DNA of 44,170 nucleotides from Planctomycetaceae bacterium. Lineage in GTDB: Bacteria > Planctomycetota > Planctomycetia > Planctomycetales > Planctomycetaceae. Positions 17,787 through 25,028 of this stretch are shown piece by piece (the stretch's first letter is position 1; the number at the start of each line of letters is the position of its first letter). The DNA is taken from assembly GCA_021732995.1 (NCBI GenBank), contig JAKFWA010000062.1, forward strand, positions 1-44,170. The letters are read 5' to 3'. A program made the position numbers and the translations under genes. The notes beneath the pieces are model-generated. The model worked only from the letters and a program-made list of their open reading frames with translations. It ran no database searches and was not told the DNA's origin.

Positions 17787-18758
17787 ATGACGATGTCTCG
17801 CGAAGAGCGTTGGCTTGCTCGGACGATGTTCGAGAACCGCGTCCTTAAAGCGAACGGTGTCGTTTTCCAATCGTTGTTCTGGTCGGTCATGAAAGCGAAG
17901 TATGGAGCTGACTTTGTAGCTGTTCGTCCGCAAGGATCGCGCGGAGACGGAGGGAATGATGGCTACCTGCCGAGGGATGGCCATTATTTCCAAGTATATG
18001 GTCCTGTTGATCCAAATGAGAAAGTTACTGAAGCTGCAAAGAAGCTGAATGAGGACTATGCTAAAGTGGCCACCGAATGGGGCTCAACAAATAAAGTAAG
18101 GCAGTATTCGTTTGTCTTCAACGACAAGTACGAAGGCACTTTTCGAGACATTGCCCAAGAGCTTGGGAATCTCGAAACCGCGAACGGTATTCCCTGCAGA
18201 CCGTTCGTGGCCGCGGACCTCGAAGATTTTTTCTGTGGCCTCGATGACTCAAAGATCGAACACGTATTGGGTAGCCTCGTTCCGAATCCTTCGACGATCT
18301 CGAGGCCTCGTTTCGATGCGTTGTCAAAGGTTGTTGACTATATCCTATCCAGTCCTGCGAATGTTCTTCAGCCTCGCTTTGGGGAGTTGCCTGACATTGA
18401 TGAAAAAGTGAAACTCAATGAACTTTCTTGCTGTTGGGCGGATCTGGTTCGTAGCGGTTGTCGTCAAGTAGGTCATGTTGATGACTTCTTCCGCAAGAAC
18501 TCAAGATTCGTCAAGCAGCATCTTCGTAACCATATGATTGAGACGTATCGTGGGGCCAAAGAATGGGCACTTCAACAAACTAAGCTGACGCATTTGCCGG
18601 ACGCTGTATTCATGGAGTTCCGTCAGAGGTTGATGCCCGCCGAAGCCACCATTGCTCACGCTCAAGCCGTCGACATTTTAGTTGCGTACTACTTCGAAGC
18701 GTGCGACGTATTTGATCCATTCGCTGAACCAGGAAGCCCGAATGCTTCTCCCCGATAA
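17787..18758 (+). CDS. ABC-three-component system effector, PD-(D/E)XK-nuclease-like
   Basis: First gene of a three-gene overlapping operon; 323 residues from ATG 17787 (GAGGAAG seven bases upstream). The N-terminal third has a restriction-endonuclease-like pattern: FENRVLKANGVVFQSLFW, then RPQGSRGDGGNDGYLP and YFQVYGP (about 42-75), where the conserved Asp and the Gln-x-Tyr segment stand where a PD-(D/E)XK active site would be. The canonical Lys is not visible, so catalysis is uncertain. The remainder is helical and may contact the partner proteins. The gene order effector, middle component, DUF2326-like ATPase is that of ABC-3C conflict systems. The gene is visibly richer in A/T than the heme gene before it, suggesting transfer. 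By guilt-by-association it should be the toxic output of an anti-invader system. Confidence 0.7.
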   Translation: MTMSREERWLARTMFENRVLKANGVVFQSLFWSVMKAKYGADFVAVRPQGSRGDGGNDGYLPRDGHYFQVYGPVDPNEKVTEAAKKLNEDYAKVATEWGSTNKVRQYSFVFNDKYEGTFRDIAQELGNLETANGIPCRPFVAADLEDFFCGLDDSKIEHVLGSLVPNPSTISRPRFDALSKVVDYILSSPANVLQPRFGELPDIDEKVKLNELSCCWADLVRSGCRQVGHVDDFFRKNSRFVKQHLRNHMIETYRGAKEWALQQTKLTHLPDAVFMEFRQRLMPAEATIAHAQAVDILVAYYFEACDVFDPFAEPGSPNASPR

Positions 18759-18987
18759 GCATATCCGCATCTCCGAATCGGTCTTAGGCGTAGCTGGCTT
18801 ATTATTGGCCACGCTTAGTCAGCCTTTGTCGCTTGATCAGTTGATGGGGCGGGTTTCGCCAATGTTCGGCAGCCCGGATTGGCCAGCAGAACATGGGACC
18901 GATTCGGTTGTGCTTGGATTGTGCTTCCTGAACGCCATTGGATTGGTCGATGTTGCTGACAATGGAGAAGTTCATCGATGCGACTAA
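18742..18987 (+). CDS. ABC-three-component system middle component (MC6-like)
   Basis: This 81-residue protein starts MLLPDKHIRISESVLGVAGL, the hallmark start of a family of ABC-3C middle components. It overlaps the effector end by 17 bases and the ATPase start by 10, implying translational coupling. A small wHTH-like fold linking ATPase and effector is the general model for these proteins. The middle (FGSPDWPAEHGTDSVVLGLCFLNAIGLVDV) agrees with family members ending in a short Cys-containing tail. The assignment rests on recognised sequence flavour plus operon position, not on an alignment. Confidence 0.72.
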   Translation: MLLPDKHIRISESVLGVAGLLLATLSQPLSLDQLMGRVSPMFGSPDWPAEHGTDSVVLGLCFLNAIGLVDVADNGEVHRCD

Positions 18988-20741
18988 TTGAGCTTTCAGC
19001 TAACCAGTCATCCTTTAAGCGAGTCAGTTTCAACTCCAGCGGCATTTCGCTGATCGTGGGACGTTATACAGCAAAAACGGCGCGCAGCTTGACTTCGACG
19101 TACAATGGTGTCGGAAAGTCGTTGATCGTTGCGCTGATTCACTACTGCCTTGGCTCAAAGAGGAACGTACATTTCGACGAACATCTCAAGGGCTGGCGAT
19201 TTACGCTGCGTTTTGAGCATGAAGGTCAGATCCATGAGGTTCATCGATCTCCCGGCGAGACAAAGATCGAGTTCGACCATAAAGAACTGACGTTAGCTAC
19301 GCTGCTTTCGCAATTTAAGGAAATGCGGATTTTCCGCTTTCCCGCCGAATGCCCTGACTACCTCACTTTTCGATCAGCGCTGTCATTCTTCTTACGCCCA
19401 AAGAAGACATCTTATTCGGCTTTCGACAAGCCCGAAGCTAAGTGGACTGATTATCAAAGTATTCTTATTCAAAGCTTCCTCTTGGGATTGGATATCCATC
19501 GAGTAGTTGAAAAGTACGGGGCAAAAACACGACTCGATCAATTGGCAACCTCGGCAAAGCAGTTTCGCAGTGATGCGGAACTGCGTTCGTTCTACGTCGC
19601 AGATCGTAATCCCGTAGTCGAACTCGCGGAGCTTGAGGCGTCGATCGCCGATCTCACGGCTAACATTCAAGCATTTCAGGTCGCAGAAGACTATGCTGAA
19701 CGACGCATTGCGTCTGATCACCTGCATCAGCGTTTGATGCAACTTAGCGATGAAGAAGTCATCCTGACAAATCTGATTGGTGATATCGACAGTTCCTTGC
19801 AGGTTCGAGCTGACGTGGCGCCTAGGGACCTCATCCAACTGTATGAAGAGGCCAGCATTGCGCTGCCAGAACTAGTTTTGAAGCGACTCGCTGATGTTGA
19901 AGAGTTTCATCGGCGACTACATGAGAACCGTCGGAAGCGCCTTCTTATTGACCGTCGCAATGCAGAATTGGAACTTTCTGCGGTGCAGAAAAAACGTGAA
20001 GTATTGCAACACGAGCTTGACACCGAGTTACAGTATCTCGCTGCGCATCGTGCTCTTGACGAATATACCGAGAATAACCGTTATTTGTCCGAACTCACGG
20101 CTCGCCGCCGAAAAATTCAAGACTACGTTGATCTGTTGGCTCTCTACGAGGAACAATCTCAGAGAATCCGCCTCGAAATGGGGCAAGCCAGTCTGGATAC
20201 GTCACACTATTTGCGAGAGTCTAAAAGCTATCTTGATGATCTGATGGAGCGTTTTCGAAACTTCGCTCACGAGCTTTATGGCGCAATTCCGTCCGGCTTG
20301 GTAATTCAGAACAATGATGGCATCAACCAGCTACGATACAACATCGAAGCTCACATTCCGTTCGATGCTGCTGATGGAATCAATCAAGGCAAGATTTTTT
20401 GCTACGACTTACTACTGCTTACACTGCACCAGAATCATTCCATGAGCTTTCTATTTCACGACAATCGCCTGTTTGCCGAGATGGATCACAGACAAAGATA
20501 CGGACTGTTTCGATTAGCCGACCGCGTCTGTCGCGAGCAGAATTTGCAGTACATTGCTTCAGTCAATGAGGATATGGTTGAGTCAGTCCGCGAAGTTTCC
20601 GGGGCAGATTTTGATCGTTTGTTTGTTGAATCTCGAATACTGGAACTCACTGACGAACCGGGAGGCGCCGGCAAGCTCCTCGGAATTCAAGTTGACATGC
20701 CGTACGAATCTGACCGGAAGAAGTCTGTCGTCGAAGCGTAG
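18978..20741 (+). CDS. ABC-three-component system ATPase (DUF2326-type, SMC/RecF-like)
   Basis: SMC-like ABC ATPase of 587 residues. Walker A is YNGVGKSL (about 42-49), unusually preceded by a TAKTARSLTS insertion. A long helical, probably coiled-coil middle follows (about 190-430, rich in E/L/R), then the C-terminal half-site with SFLFHDNRLFAEMDHRQR (Walker B/D-loop region near 490-510) and LQYIASVNEDMV, as in DUF2326 proteins. In ABC-3C systems this subunit is thought to sense invader nucleic acid and license the effector. The start overlaps the middle-component stop. The operon ends about 70 bases before the small antitoxin-like genes. The A/T-richer codons match the effector gene. Confidence 0.82.
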   Translation: MRLIELSANQSSFKRVSFNSSGISLIVGRYTAKTARSLTSTYNGVGKSLIVALIHYCLGSKRNVHFDEHLKGWRFTLRFEHEGQIHEVHRSPGETKIEFDHKELTLATLLSQFKEMRIFRFPAECPDYLTFRSALSFFLRPKKTSYSAFDKPEAKWTDYQSILIQSFLLGLDIHRVVEKYGAKTRLDQLATSAKQFRSDAELRSFYVADRNPVVELAELEASIADLTANIQAFQVAEDYAERRIASDHLHQRLMQLSDEEVILTNLIGDIDSSLQVRADVAPRDLIQLYEEASIALPELVLKRLADVEEFHRRLHENRRKRLLIDRRNAELELSAVQKKREVLQHELDTELQYLAAHRALDEYTENNRYLSELTARRRKIQDYVDLLALYEEQSQRIRLEMGQASLDTSHYLRESKSYLDDLMERFRNFAHELYGAIPSGLVIQNNDGINQLRYNIEAHIPFDAADGINQGKIFCYDLLLLTLHQNHSMSFLFHDNRLFAEMDHRQRYGLFRLADRVCREQNLQYIASVNEDMVESVREVSGADFDRLFVESRILELTDEPGGAGKLLGIQVDMPYESDRKKSVVEA

Positions 20742-20809
20742 AGGTTGTATCAGTGCTACTCCAAGAGCTCCCTTGACAGTTCTCCGCTTGATCTTTTGCA
20801 GGAGGAAGC

Positions 20810-21007
20810 ATGACTCCCAATCCCATCCTCGACGAACTGTACCGCATTCGCGATGAGTACGCGGCGAGCTTCAACTATGACCTCGACGCGATCTTTGAAG
20901 ACCTGCGAACTCGACAAACTCAGGACGGGCGGGAACTGGTCTCGTTTCCTCCCCGTCGTCCAAAAGGCTGGATTGACCCCACGTCTTCTGAGTCGCTCGC
21001 GAAGTGA
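20810..21007 (+). CDS. small antitoxin-like hypothetical protein
   Basis: Peptide of 65 residues with an excellent AGGAGG six bases before the ATG. It starts MTPNPILDELYRIRDEYAAS and contains FNYDLDAIFEDLRTRQ, then a basic/Pro tail. Short proteins of this type (NPI-x-DELYRIRDEYA) are common in cyanobacterial and planctomycete genomes beside toxin genes; the function is not established. It follows the ABC-3C operon and precedes an RHH-like antitoxin gene, consistent with an accessory defence island. Confidence 0.65.
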   Translation: MTPNPILDELYRIRDEYAASFNYDLDAIFEDLRTRQTQDGRELVSFPPRRPKGWIDPTSSESLAK

Positions 21008-21009
21008 AT

Positions 21010-21099
21010 ATGCGGCTGGCGACGTCGGATGCGCTCTTCAACAAGGGCTTGGTTTCCTTCGATGCAACGGACCAGAAGCTGGTGAAGGAGAGTGTCTGA
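21010..21099 (+). CDS. possible 29-residue coupled peptide
   Basis: ATG 21010 opens a short frame (MRLATSDALFNKGLVSFD...LVKESV) whose TGA overlaps the ATG of the next gene (TGATG at 21097-21101). The composition looks protein-like and the stop/start overlap suggests coupling, but the peptide is short and could be the tail of a decayed gene. There is no clear Shine-Dalgarno. Confidence 0.3.
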   Translation: MRLATSDALFNKGLVSFDATDQKLVKESV

Positions 21100-21362
21100 T
21101 GGCTAGTGGTGCGGTTGCGAAATTGGAGCTGCCTCTGAGCGACGATGTCTGGAGTCGCTTGCAAGAGGAAGCAAACCGAACAGGGCAGACTGCTGAAGGG
21201 CTCGTCTCGGACGTTGTCGACAACTGGCTGCGAGAGCGGCACCGGAGACGCATTGCAGAAGAGATCGCAGAGTTCGCTGCAGCTCACGCGGCCGGGCAAC
21301 TGGATCTTGATCGTGATCTGGAAGCGGCGGCGTTGATTGCATCCACCGAGGAGCAGCCATGA
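21099..21362 (+). CDS. ribbon-helix-helix-like antitoxin
   Basis: Protein of 87 residues from ATG 21099 (AAGGAG eight bases upstream). KLELPLSDDVWSRLQEEANRTGQTAEGLVSDVVDNWL (about 8-44) has the beta-helix-helix pattern of CopG/RHH repressors, followed by an acidic, Ala-rich helical tail that would wrap a toxin. The long upstream frame is not used. Its stop overlaps an ATG (ATGA at 21359), where the cognate toxin would begin, but only 25 codons follow (see the next entry). It is likely an orphaned antitoxin that still autoregulates. Confidence 0.7.
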   Translation: MASGAVAKLELPLSDDVWSRLQEEANRTGQTAEGLVSDVVDNWLRERHRRRIAEEIAEFAAAHAAGQLDLDRDLEAAALIASTEEQP

Positions 21363-21436
21363 GGCAACGGAGGGCTGAATCAAGCCTCAGCACTCCAGGA
21401 CCGTACGTGTTCGTCAAGGCAGTTCATCCAGAATAG
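21359..21436 (+). pseudogene. toxin gene remnant interrupted by a solo repeat end
   Basis: An ATG overlapping the antitoxin stop starts MRQ, then runs straight into a solo copy of the 34-base palindromic end (21366-21399) and stops at 21434-21436. The overlap geometry is that of type II toxin-antitoxin pairs, so the toxin coding sequence was probably lost on repeat insertion or deletion. What is left cannot identify the toxin family. Confidence 0.4.
21366..21399. repeat. solo right end of the 198-bp element
   Basis: AACGGAGGGCTGAATCAAGC... CAGCACTCCAGG is a right-end copy of the element terminus (variant with CTGA/TCAG inner stem, one mismatch). No matching left end lies about 198 bp upstream, where the antitoxin gene is intact, so this is a solo terminus. 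Confidence 0.7.
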
Positions 21437-21450
21437 ACAGGGCCGTATTC

Positions 21451-22155
21451 ATGGACGCGACGACTTATCGGATTTCGGATCAGGCGATTCGGCAAGGGAC
21501 CATTCGGTTGGTTTGCTCGTTGATATCTGTCGCTTTCGTTCTAGGCGCATTAAATATCTATCGAGATGGTTGGAGTAAGGCAATTGGCGAATTCATTGTC
21601 ACGCTGGTCGTGATGACGGCCATCTCGACGTTGGTTGTCCGCAAGCGGCGGGAAACCTTCAACGGTATGACATGCTCGGTATCAGACACAACGTTGACTC
21701 GCACGAGCGATGGTGGCTCTTTCTCCGACGAGTGGCAGAATATCACGTCAGTCATCGCCGTGACGAATCGAGCTGGCGAGATCGCTCAACTGATACTACG
21801 ACAGAAATCGCGTCCCGTTTCGCTGGCGGGGTACGAGAACATGGACGACCTGGCGAATCAGATTCTGAAACGTGTTCCCGCGACGGCGACCATTCATCGC
21901 ATTCCCTGGTATGAACCCTGGATCAACGCGCTGGCGATCTACGGAGGCGGCGCCCTGTTCATCGCCGGACTGGCTCGTTACGGAGCCGCTGGCCTGACGC
22001 AGCACCTCGACCAGTTGATCCCCTTCTCCGGCGGGCTGCTATTTCTGTTAGCAAAGCCGATCTCACAAACCAAGCCCGGCAGTCGCCCCATGGAGATCGG
22101 ATTGGGTATTATTCTGCTGGTGAGCCCGCTGGTCATGATCGCTGTGGGAAGATGA
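21451..22155 (+). CDS. four-helix membrane protein of unknown function
   Basis: Protein of 234 residues. Two membrane helices lie at about 20-60 (TIRLVCSLISVAFVLGALNI and FIVTLVVMTAISTLVV). A soluble beta-rich segment follows (about 70-140; SVSDTTLTRTSDGGSFSDEW...QLILRQKSRPVSL), resembling a small PH-like domain, and then two or three more helices near the C-terminus. No catalytic motif is visible. The ATG at 21451 lacks a strong Shine-Dalgarno. The next membrane-protein gene follows at about 90 bases. Function unknown. Confidence 0.7.
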   Translation: MDATTYRISDQAIRQGTIRLVCSLISVAFVLGALNIYRDGWSKAIGEFIVTLVVMTAISTLVVRKRRETFNGMTCSVSDTTLTRTSDGGSFSDEWQNITSVIAVTNRAGEIAQLILRQKSRPVSLAGYENMDDLANQILKRVPATATIHRIPWYEPWINALAIYGGGALFIAGLARYGAAGLTQHLDQLIPFSGGLLFLLAKPISQTKPGSRPMEIGLGIILLVSPLVMIAVGR

Positions 22156-22248
22156 TTTCGTCTGCGCGGCGTGTTTGATACGACAGGTATCCGACTTTCA
22201 ATTGTATCTGAAGTGTCTGGATCGAAGCCCCTTTTCACGGAGCCTGGC

Positions 22249-22950
22249 ATGTCGCCTGATACCAGCCGCGAGCCCGACGGAACGACGCGGAATCGCTCTG
22301 CGGATCGGCCTGGCCCGTTAGCGATCACTGTGCTGCTGCTACTTGGAACCCTGGGGCTTATGGGGGCTCAATACGTATCCTCGTGGACCTGGCAGTACTT
22401 TCTCGGCCTTTGTTCTATTTGCCTGTTTGGCCTGGTGGGACTGGCCGGTGTTTCCCGAGTCAAAGACAGTCTGAGAACGCCCGCTGCCGATACGCTTTCT
22501 GCGAAGCCGGCTCGCCCATTTACCGTTGTTGTCCTGTTGCTGCTCAGCGCCGTGGGGCTCCTGGGGACCTACGTGTCCCCACCGTCATTGCTTGATCCGC
22601 TCAAATGGCTTTCGATTTTCCTGATCGGAGCCGCCGGGGTAGCAATTACATCCCAACCGTGGGCAACGCGGTCTGCAAGACGCTGTGTTCGAGGCTATCG
22701 GGAACTGGGCATCTCTGGGCAGGCGTTCTTAGGCGCGGTGTGCGGTGCGTTCGGACAATTCCTTTGGTCAGCATACTTCTACTCCAAGCCCCCCAGTGGA
22801 AGTGCTCCTGACGCGGCGGTTGGGATCGGGTTGTACTGGATGTTCTACTTCCCTGTTGTTGCTCTCTTGAGTGGTTTCGCAGGCGCGGTAGTTGCGATCG
22901 CAATTGGCGCACTGATGAAGAGTGGGGTCCCTCAAAGTGGTCGTGACTGA
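22249..22950 (+). CDS. multi-pass membrane protein with internal duplication
   Basis: ATG 22249, with GGAG about eight bases upstream, gives 233 residues; a GTG at 22171 would extend it by 26. There are about six hydrophobic helices. Residues about 20-70 and 93-145 repeat the same pattern: a polar R-P-x-P lead, then VLLLLG.LGL(M/L)G..YVS, and a second helix ending GLVGLAGV / IGAAGVAI. So the first four helices look like a tandem duplication. A third unit (GISGQAFLGAVCGAFGQFLW ... VVALLSGFAGAVVAIAIG) follows. I do not recognise a family. Confidence 0.7.
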   Translation: MSPDTSREPDGTTRNRSADRPGPLAITVLLLLGTLGLMGAQYVSSWTWQYFLGLCSICLFGLVGLAGVSRVKDSLRTPAADTLSAKPARPFTVVVLLLLSAVGLLGTYVSPPSLLDPLKWLSIFLIGAAGVAITSQPWATRSARRCVRGYRELGISGQAFLGAVCGAFGQFLWSAYFYSKPPSGSAPDAAVGIGLYWMFYFPVVALLSGFAGAVVAIAIGALMKSGVPQSGRD

Positions 22951-23048
22951 CGACCACCGAGTCCTTCCATTACTTGCGGTCCGGCACAACGGGATGAATG
23001 CCCAACGCTTGGACGCTTCCACCGCGGCGAGAGCAAGCCGGTCATGTA

Positions 23049-23080
23049 ATACGGATCGCAGGAAATACTTGCGAGGTCCG
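23049..23080. repeat. dispersed ATACGGATC repeat, copy 1
   Basis: ATACGGATCGCAGGAAATA followed by CTTGCG. Similar sequences start at 24614 and 38155 in other intergenic gaps. It is not palindromic. It might be the edge of a larger repeat or a regulatory site. Confidence 0.5.
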
Positions 23081-23089
23081 CTCTGATCA

Positions 23090-23170
23090 GTAGCAGGCAC
23101 TCTGCGATTGCCCTAGCCTGAAAATCGGCCTGCAGAACTCTGCGAACGGCACATGGAATGTGCCTGCTAC
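23090..23170. repeat. GTAG-type REP pair, copy 2 (left arm diverged)
   Basis: The right arm (23147-23170) is a perfect match to the arm seen at 6876-6900 and 26556-26580. The left arm keeps only GTAGCAGGCAC, then differs, and the central part is longer (81 bases overall), suggesting partial decay or replacement. Confidence 0.65.
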
Positions 23171-23235
23171 TTTGAATGCCGGTCTGCCGCGCAGTTGATT
23201 TCTGGAATCCGTATAAGGTGAGTTTATTAATAAAG

Positions 23236-23283
23236 CCTGAGGACGACCGGCTTCTGGCGTGCCAGGTGAGCGTCGTCCTCAGG
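23236..23283 (-). terminator. hairpin downstream of the basic peptide gene
   Basis: Perfect 12-bp stem CCTGAGGACGAC / GTCGTCCTCAGG with a 24-base spacer, just after the minus-strand stop at 23301. On the minus strand GCTTTATTAATAAAC follows, weakly T-rich, as expected for a terminator of the two-gene operon. Confidence 0.55.
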
Positions 23284-23300
23284 TATCAGCCGGGAAGCGA

Positions 23301-23513
23301 TTACTTCTTCTTTCCCTTTTTGCCGCCCTTCTTGTTGCGGCGACGCTGACGGCGCTTGCGACGCTCTTTGCGGCGAGACTTCCTGGAATCCCCGTCTTTC
23401 TTATCGCCCTTCTTCTCGGCGGCTTCGGCTTCCTGCGAATCCAGCGCGCCACTGGTGAGAAGTGCTGCCAGGGGCAAGCCGAAGAGCAGCCTGAGCGCAT
23501 CACGTCGATTCAT
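23301..23513 (-). CDS. small secreted basic protein
   Basis: Protein of 70 residues: a Tat-like/Sec signal (MNRRDALRLLFGLPLAALLTSG), a short Glu/Ala linker, then about 35 residues almost entirely Lys/Arg/Gly (RRKERRKRRQRRRNKK...). GAGGAG sits eight bases before the start. It is the second gene of an operon with the acidic PepSY-like protein 31 bases upstream; opposite charges suggest they might bind each other or a surface polymer, which is inference. It has no known family that I can name. Confidence 0.7.
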   Translation of the reverse strand: MNRRDALRLLFGLPLAALLTSGALDSQEAEAAEKKGDKKDGDSRKSRRKERRKRRQRRRNKKGGKKGKKK

Positions 23514-23544
23514 ACGAACGTCTCCTCAATTAGACCGGGGAATC

Positions 23545-24063
23545 TCAGTCGTCATCAACCTCGACCGTCTTCGCATCGGCGGACACGGACACGGTGATCG
23601 GTTCCTTGTCTTTGGGACGGCGGCCCTCGAAGTCGTACGCCACGACTTTACCGTCTTCGGCGAGCTCGAAAACAAGTTTCGCTTTGAATCGCGGCAATTT
23701 CGCCTTGAGCGCCTCTTTCACGGCGGCGGGAACATCTTCCAGGCGGATTTCTGTTTCCACTTCTTCGACGTGAGCCGCAGCGGTCACGGTGACTGTGACC
23801 GGTCGCCGCTTGGTGTCCTTGCCTTCGAGGTCATACAGCAACTCGTCGTCTTCCTTGTAGCGATAGGCCGCCTCCCACTTCGCACCGGCAACGGCCTTAT
23901 CCGCGGCGGCTCGGACGGCCTGCGGGACCTCGGCGAGCTCCAGTTCCTCCTCATCGTCGTCTTCATCGGCCGCCAGCAAGTTGCTCGAACCCCCGAACCA
24001 CCACGCTGCGAGGCTGATGCCAGCCACGTTCCGCAAACACTGACGCCGAGTGAGACACCGCAT
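23545..24063 (-). CDS. secreted protein with two PepSY-like repeats
   Basis: Protein of 172 residues from ATG 24063 (AGGAG eight bases upstream); the frame runs further upstream but without a signal. The N-terminus has a twin-Arg pattern (TRRQCLRNVAG) and hydrophobic core, then an acidic stretch (ADEDDDEEELELAEV). Two similar units follow (about 45-105 and 106-172): V-P-x-A-V...A...K, a Y/V-L...D-L/F-EG segment and a terminal VTVTVTA / ITVSVSADA strand, the shape of PepSY-like or beta-lactamase-inhibitor-like domains. Such domains bind peptides or act as inhibitors; the partner is unknown. It is co-oriented with and upstream of the basic protein. Confidence 0.75.
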   Translation of the reverse strand: MRCLTRRQCLRNVAGISLAAWWFGGSSNLLAADEDDDEEELELAEVPQAVRAAADKAVAGAKWEAAYRYKEDDELLYDLEGKDTKRRPVTVTVTAAAHVEEVETEIRLEDVPAAVKEALKAKLPRFKAKLVFELAEDGKVVAYDFEGRRPKDKEPITVSVSADAKTVEVDDD

Positions 24064-24211
24064 GATCGAGTCTCCTGAATGAGGGCTTGAATGCCGAAAA
24101 CTCCTGACCTGGGCTGCGAAGCCGCAAGAGGAGCAAGACTCTGAAGACCGCTTGTCGTTCACGACCTGAGTAAGCACGTTATCCATGCCACGCGCACCTG
24201 TCGAACTCATT

Positions 24212-24574
24212 TCATGTTCTCAAGTGCCCGCCAAACGCGATCCGACCGCGCGCGTCGGGTTCGTAAATGATGTGAACGTTTTCGGGGGGCCGGCCACAAA
24301 CTCGGGCGACTCCCTCAGTCAGGGCGAGCACTTCGCTTTCCAACGCCGCGCCGGTTGGGCTCTGGGCCTGCAGAACCCTGACAAACACCGCTCGCCAGCC
24401 TGCAGGTTGAGGGCAGCCATTCTCGGCATAGAGCTGCGGCGAGAGGGTGCGCAAGCGGACCCAGGTGCTGCCGGGCGCGCCACCAAAGACCTGCCCTGCC
24501 ATCTCCGCCAGCCTGGCGGCAAGACCATTATCCAGGACTTCATCCGTGACGATTTCGACATCGAGTATTGGCAT
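24212..24574 (-). CDS. tautomerase/MIF-superfamily protein
   Basis: Protein of 120 residues starting MPILDVEIV, so the mature N-terminus would be the catalytic Pro typical of 4-oxalocrotonate tautomerase-like enzymes. VLALTEGVARVCGRPPENVHIIYEP is the characteristic second half (helix, then the -P-E-N-V-x-I-x-Y/F-E- strand). The length suits a fused two-unit tautomerase. GGAAG about nine bases upstream supports this start. Substrate unknown. It is divergent from no neighbour; about 150 bases separate it from the PepSY gene. Confidence 0.78.
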   Translation of the reverse strand: MPILDVEIVTDEVLDNGLAARLAEMAGQVFGGAPGSTWVRLRTLSPQLYAENGCPQPAGWRAVFVRVLQAQSPTGAALESEVLALTEGVARVCGRPPENVHIIYEPDARGRIAFGGHLRT

Positions 24575-24613
24575 CAGCGTGGCTTCCGCGTCGTTCTTGT
24601 TTGGGAGTTGTGA

Positions 24614-24640
24614 TACGGATCTCAGGAAATAACTGCGCTC
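24614..24640. repeat. dispersed ATACGGATC repeat, copy 2
   Basis: ATACGGATCTCAGGAAATA followed by ACTGCG. Compare 23049 and 38155. Confidence 0.5.
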
Positions 24641-24692
24641 CGTGATGTCGTTGAGAACTTGGGGGCGATGCTGATCACAACCGCCCCGAGGC

Positions 24693-24781
24693 GAGCGGTG
24701 GGACGTGAGTCCCCCGAGTTTGTCAGTTTTACCTGAAACTTCCGATCAAAGACCTCGGGGGATTAACATCCCCCGCTCGCC
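24693..24781. repeat. inverted pair of GGCGAGCGG/CCCCCGAG palindromes
   Basis: GGCGAGCGG...TCCCCCGAG (24693-24721) faces CTCGGGGGA...CCGCTCGCC (24754-24781). Each arm can fold alone; the right arm has CGGGGGA-TGTTAA-TCCCCCG as a perfect hairpin. The layout is the same head-to-head form as the GTAG families, with unrelated sequence. Confidence 0.65.
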
Positions 24782-24799
24782 TATTCCCAGACCAAAAAT

Positions 24800-24998
24800 C
24801 CTGGAGTGCTCCGGCTTGACGGAGCCCTCCATTGTTTGCGGCGCAGAGGTAACGGATGCTAAAGCAACCTGCGTCGTTATGAATTAACTTTGAGAAATGG
24901 TGTATCATCCGAACGCTGTTGAACGGCGGCAGCGTTGTCTTCAACCGCGCCGATTCCCGCAAACTATGGAGGGCTGAGTCAAGCCTCAGCACTCCAGG
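24800..24998. mobile_element. 198-bp MITE-like element, copy B
   Basis: 199 bp. The left end is the CTCCG/CGGAG variant; the right end carries the CTGAG/CTCAG variant, so the two ends have different stem sequences but the same shape. The ends extend to about 43 bases if GTTTGCGG and its complement CCGCAAAC are included. The interior near the right end (ATCCGAACGCTG...CCGATTCCCGC) is related to copy D and to inverted copy C. Confidence 0.8.
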
Positions 24999-25028
24999 GT
25001 TGTCGCCTTACGTTATAGGACGCGATTC

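Larger units (their letters stand above)
22951..23300. other. gene-free interval with repeats
   Basis: This 350-bp interval between convergent genes contains a dispersed ATACGGATC repeat (23049-23080), a damaged GTAG REP pair (23090-23170) and the terminator-like hairpin at 23236-23283. I see no coding frame. Confidence 0.6.
24575..25028. other. gene-free interval packed with repeats
   Basis: This 454-bp interval contains an ATACGGATC repeat (24614-24640), the CGGGGGA...TCCCCCG inverted pair (24693-24781) and the complete 199-bp element B (24800-24998). No coding frame is supported. Confidence 0.7.

Noticed and set aside
24800-24998. Protein-coding capacity of the 198-bp elements (similar peptide ...WRAESSLSTPG in several copies)
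   Set aside because: The peptide similarity follows from the conserved end DNA; the copies do not share a start or a complete frame.
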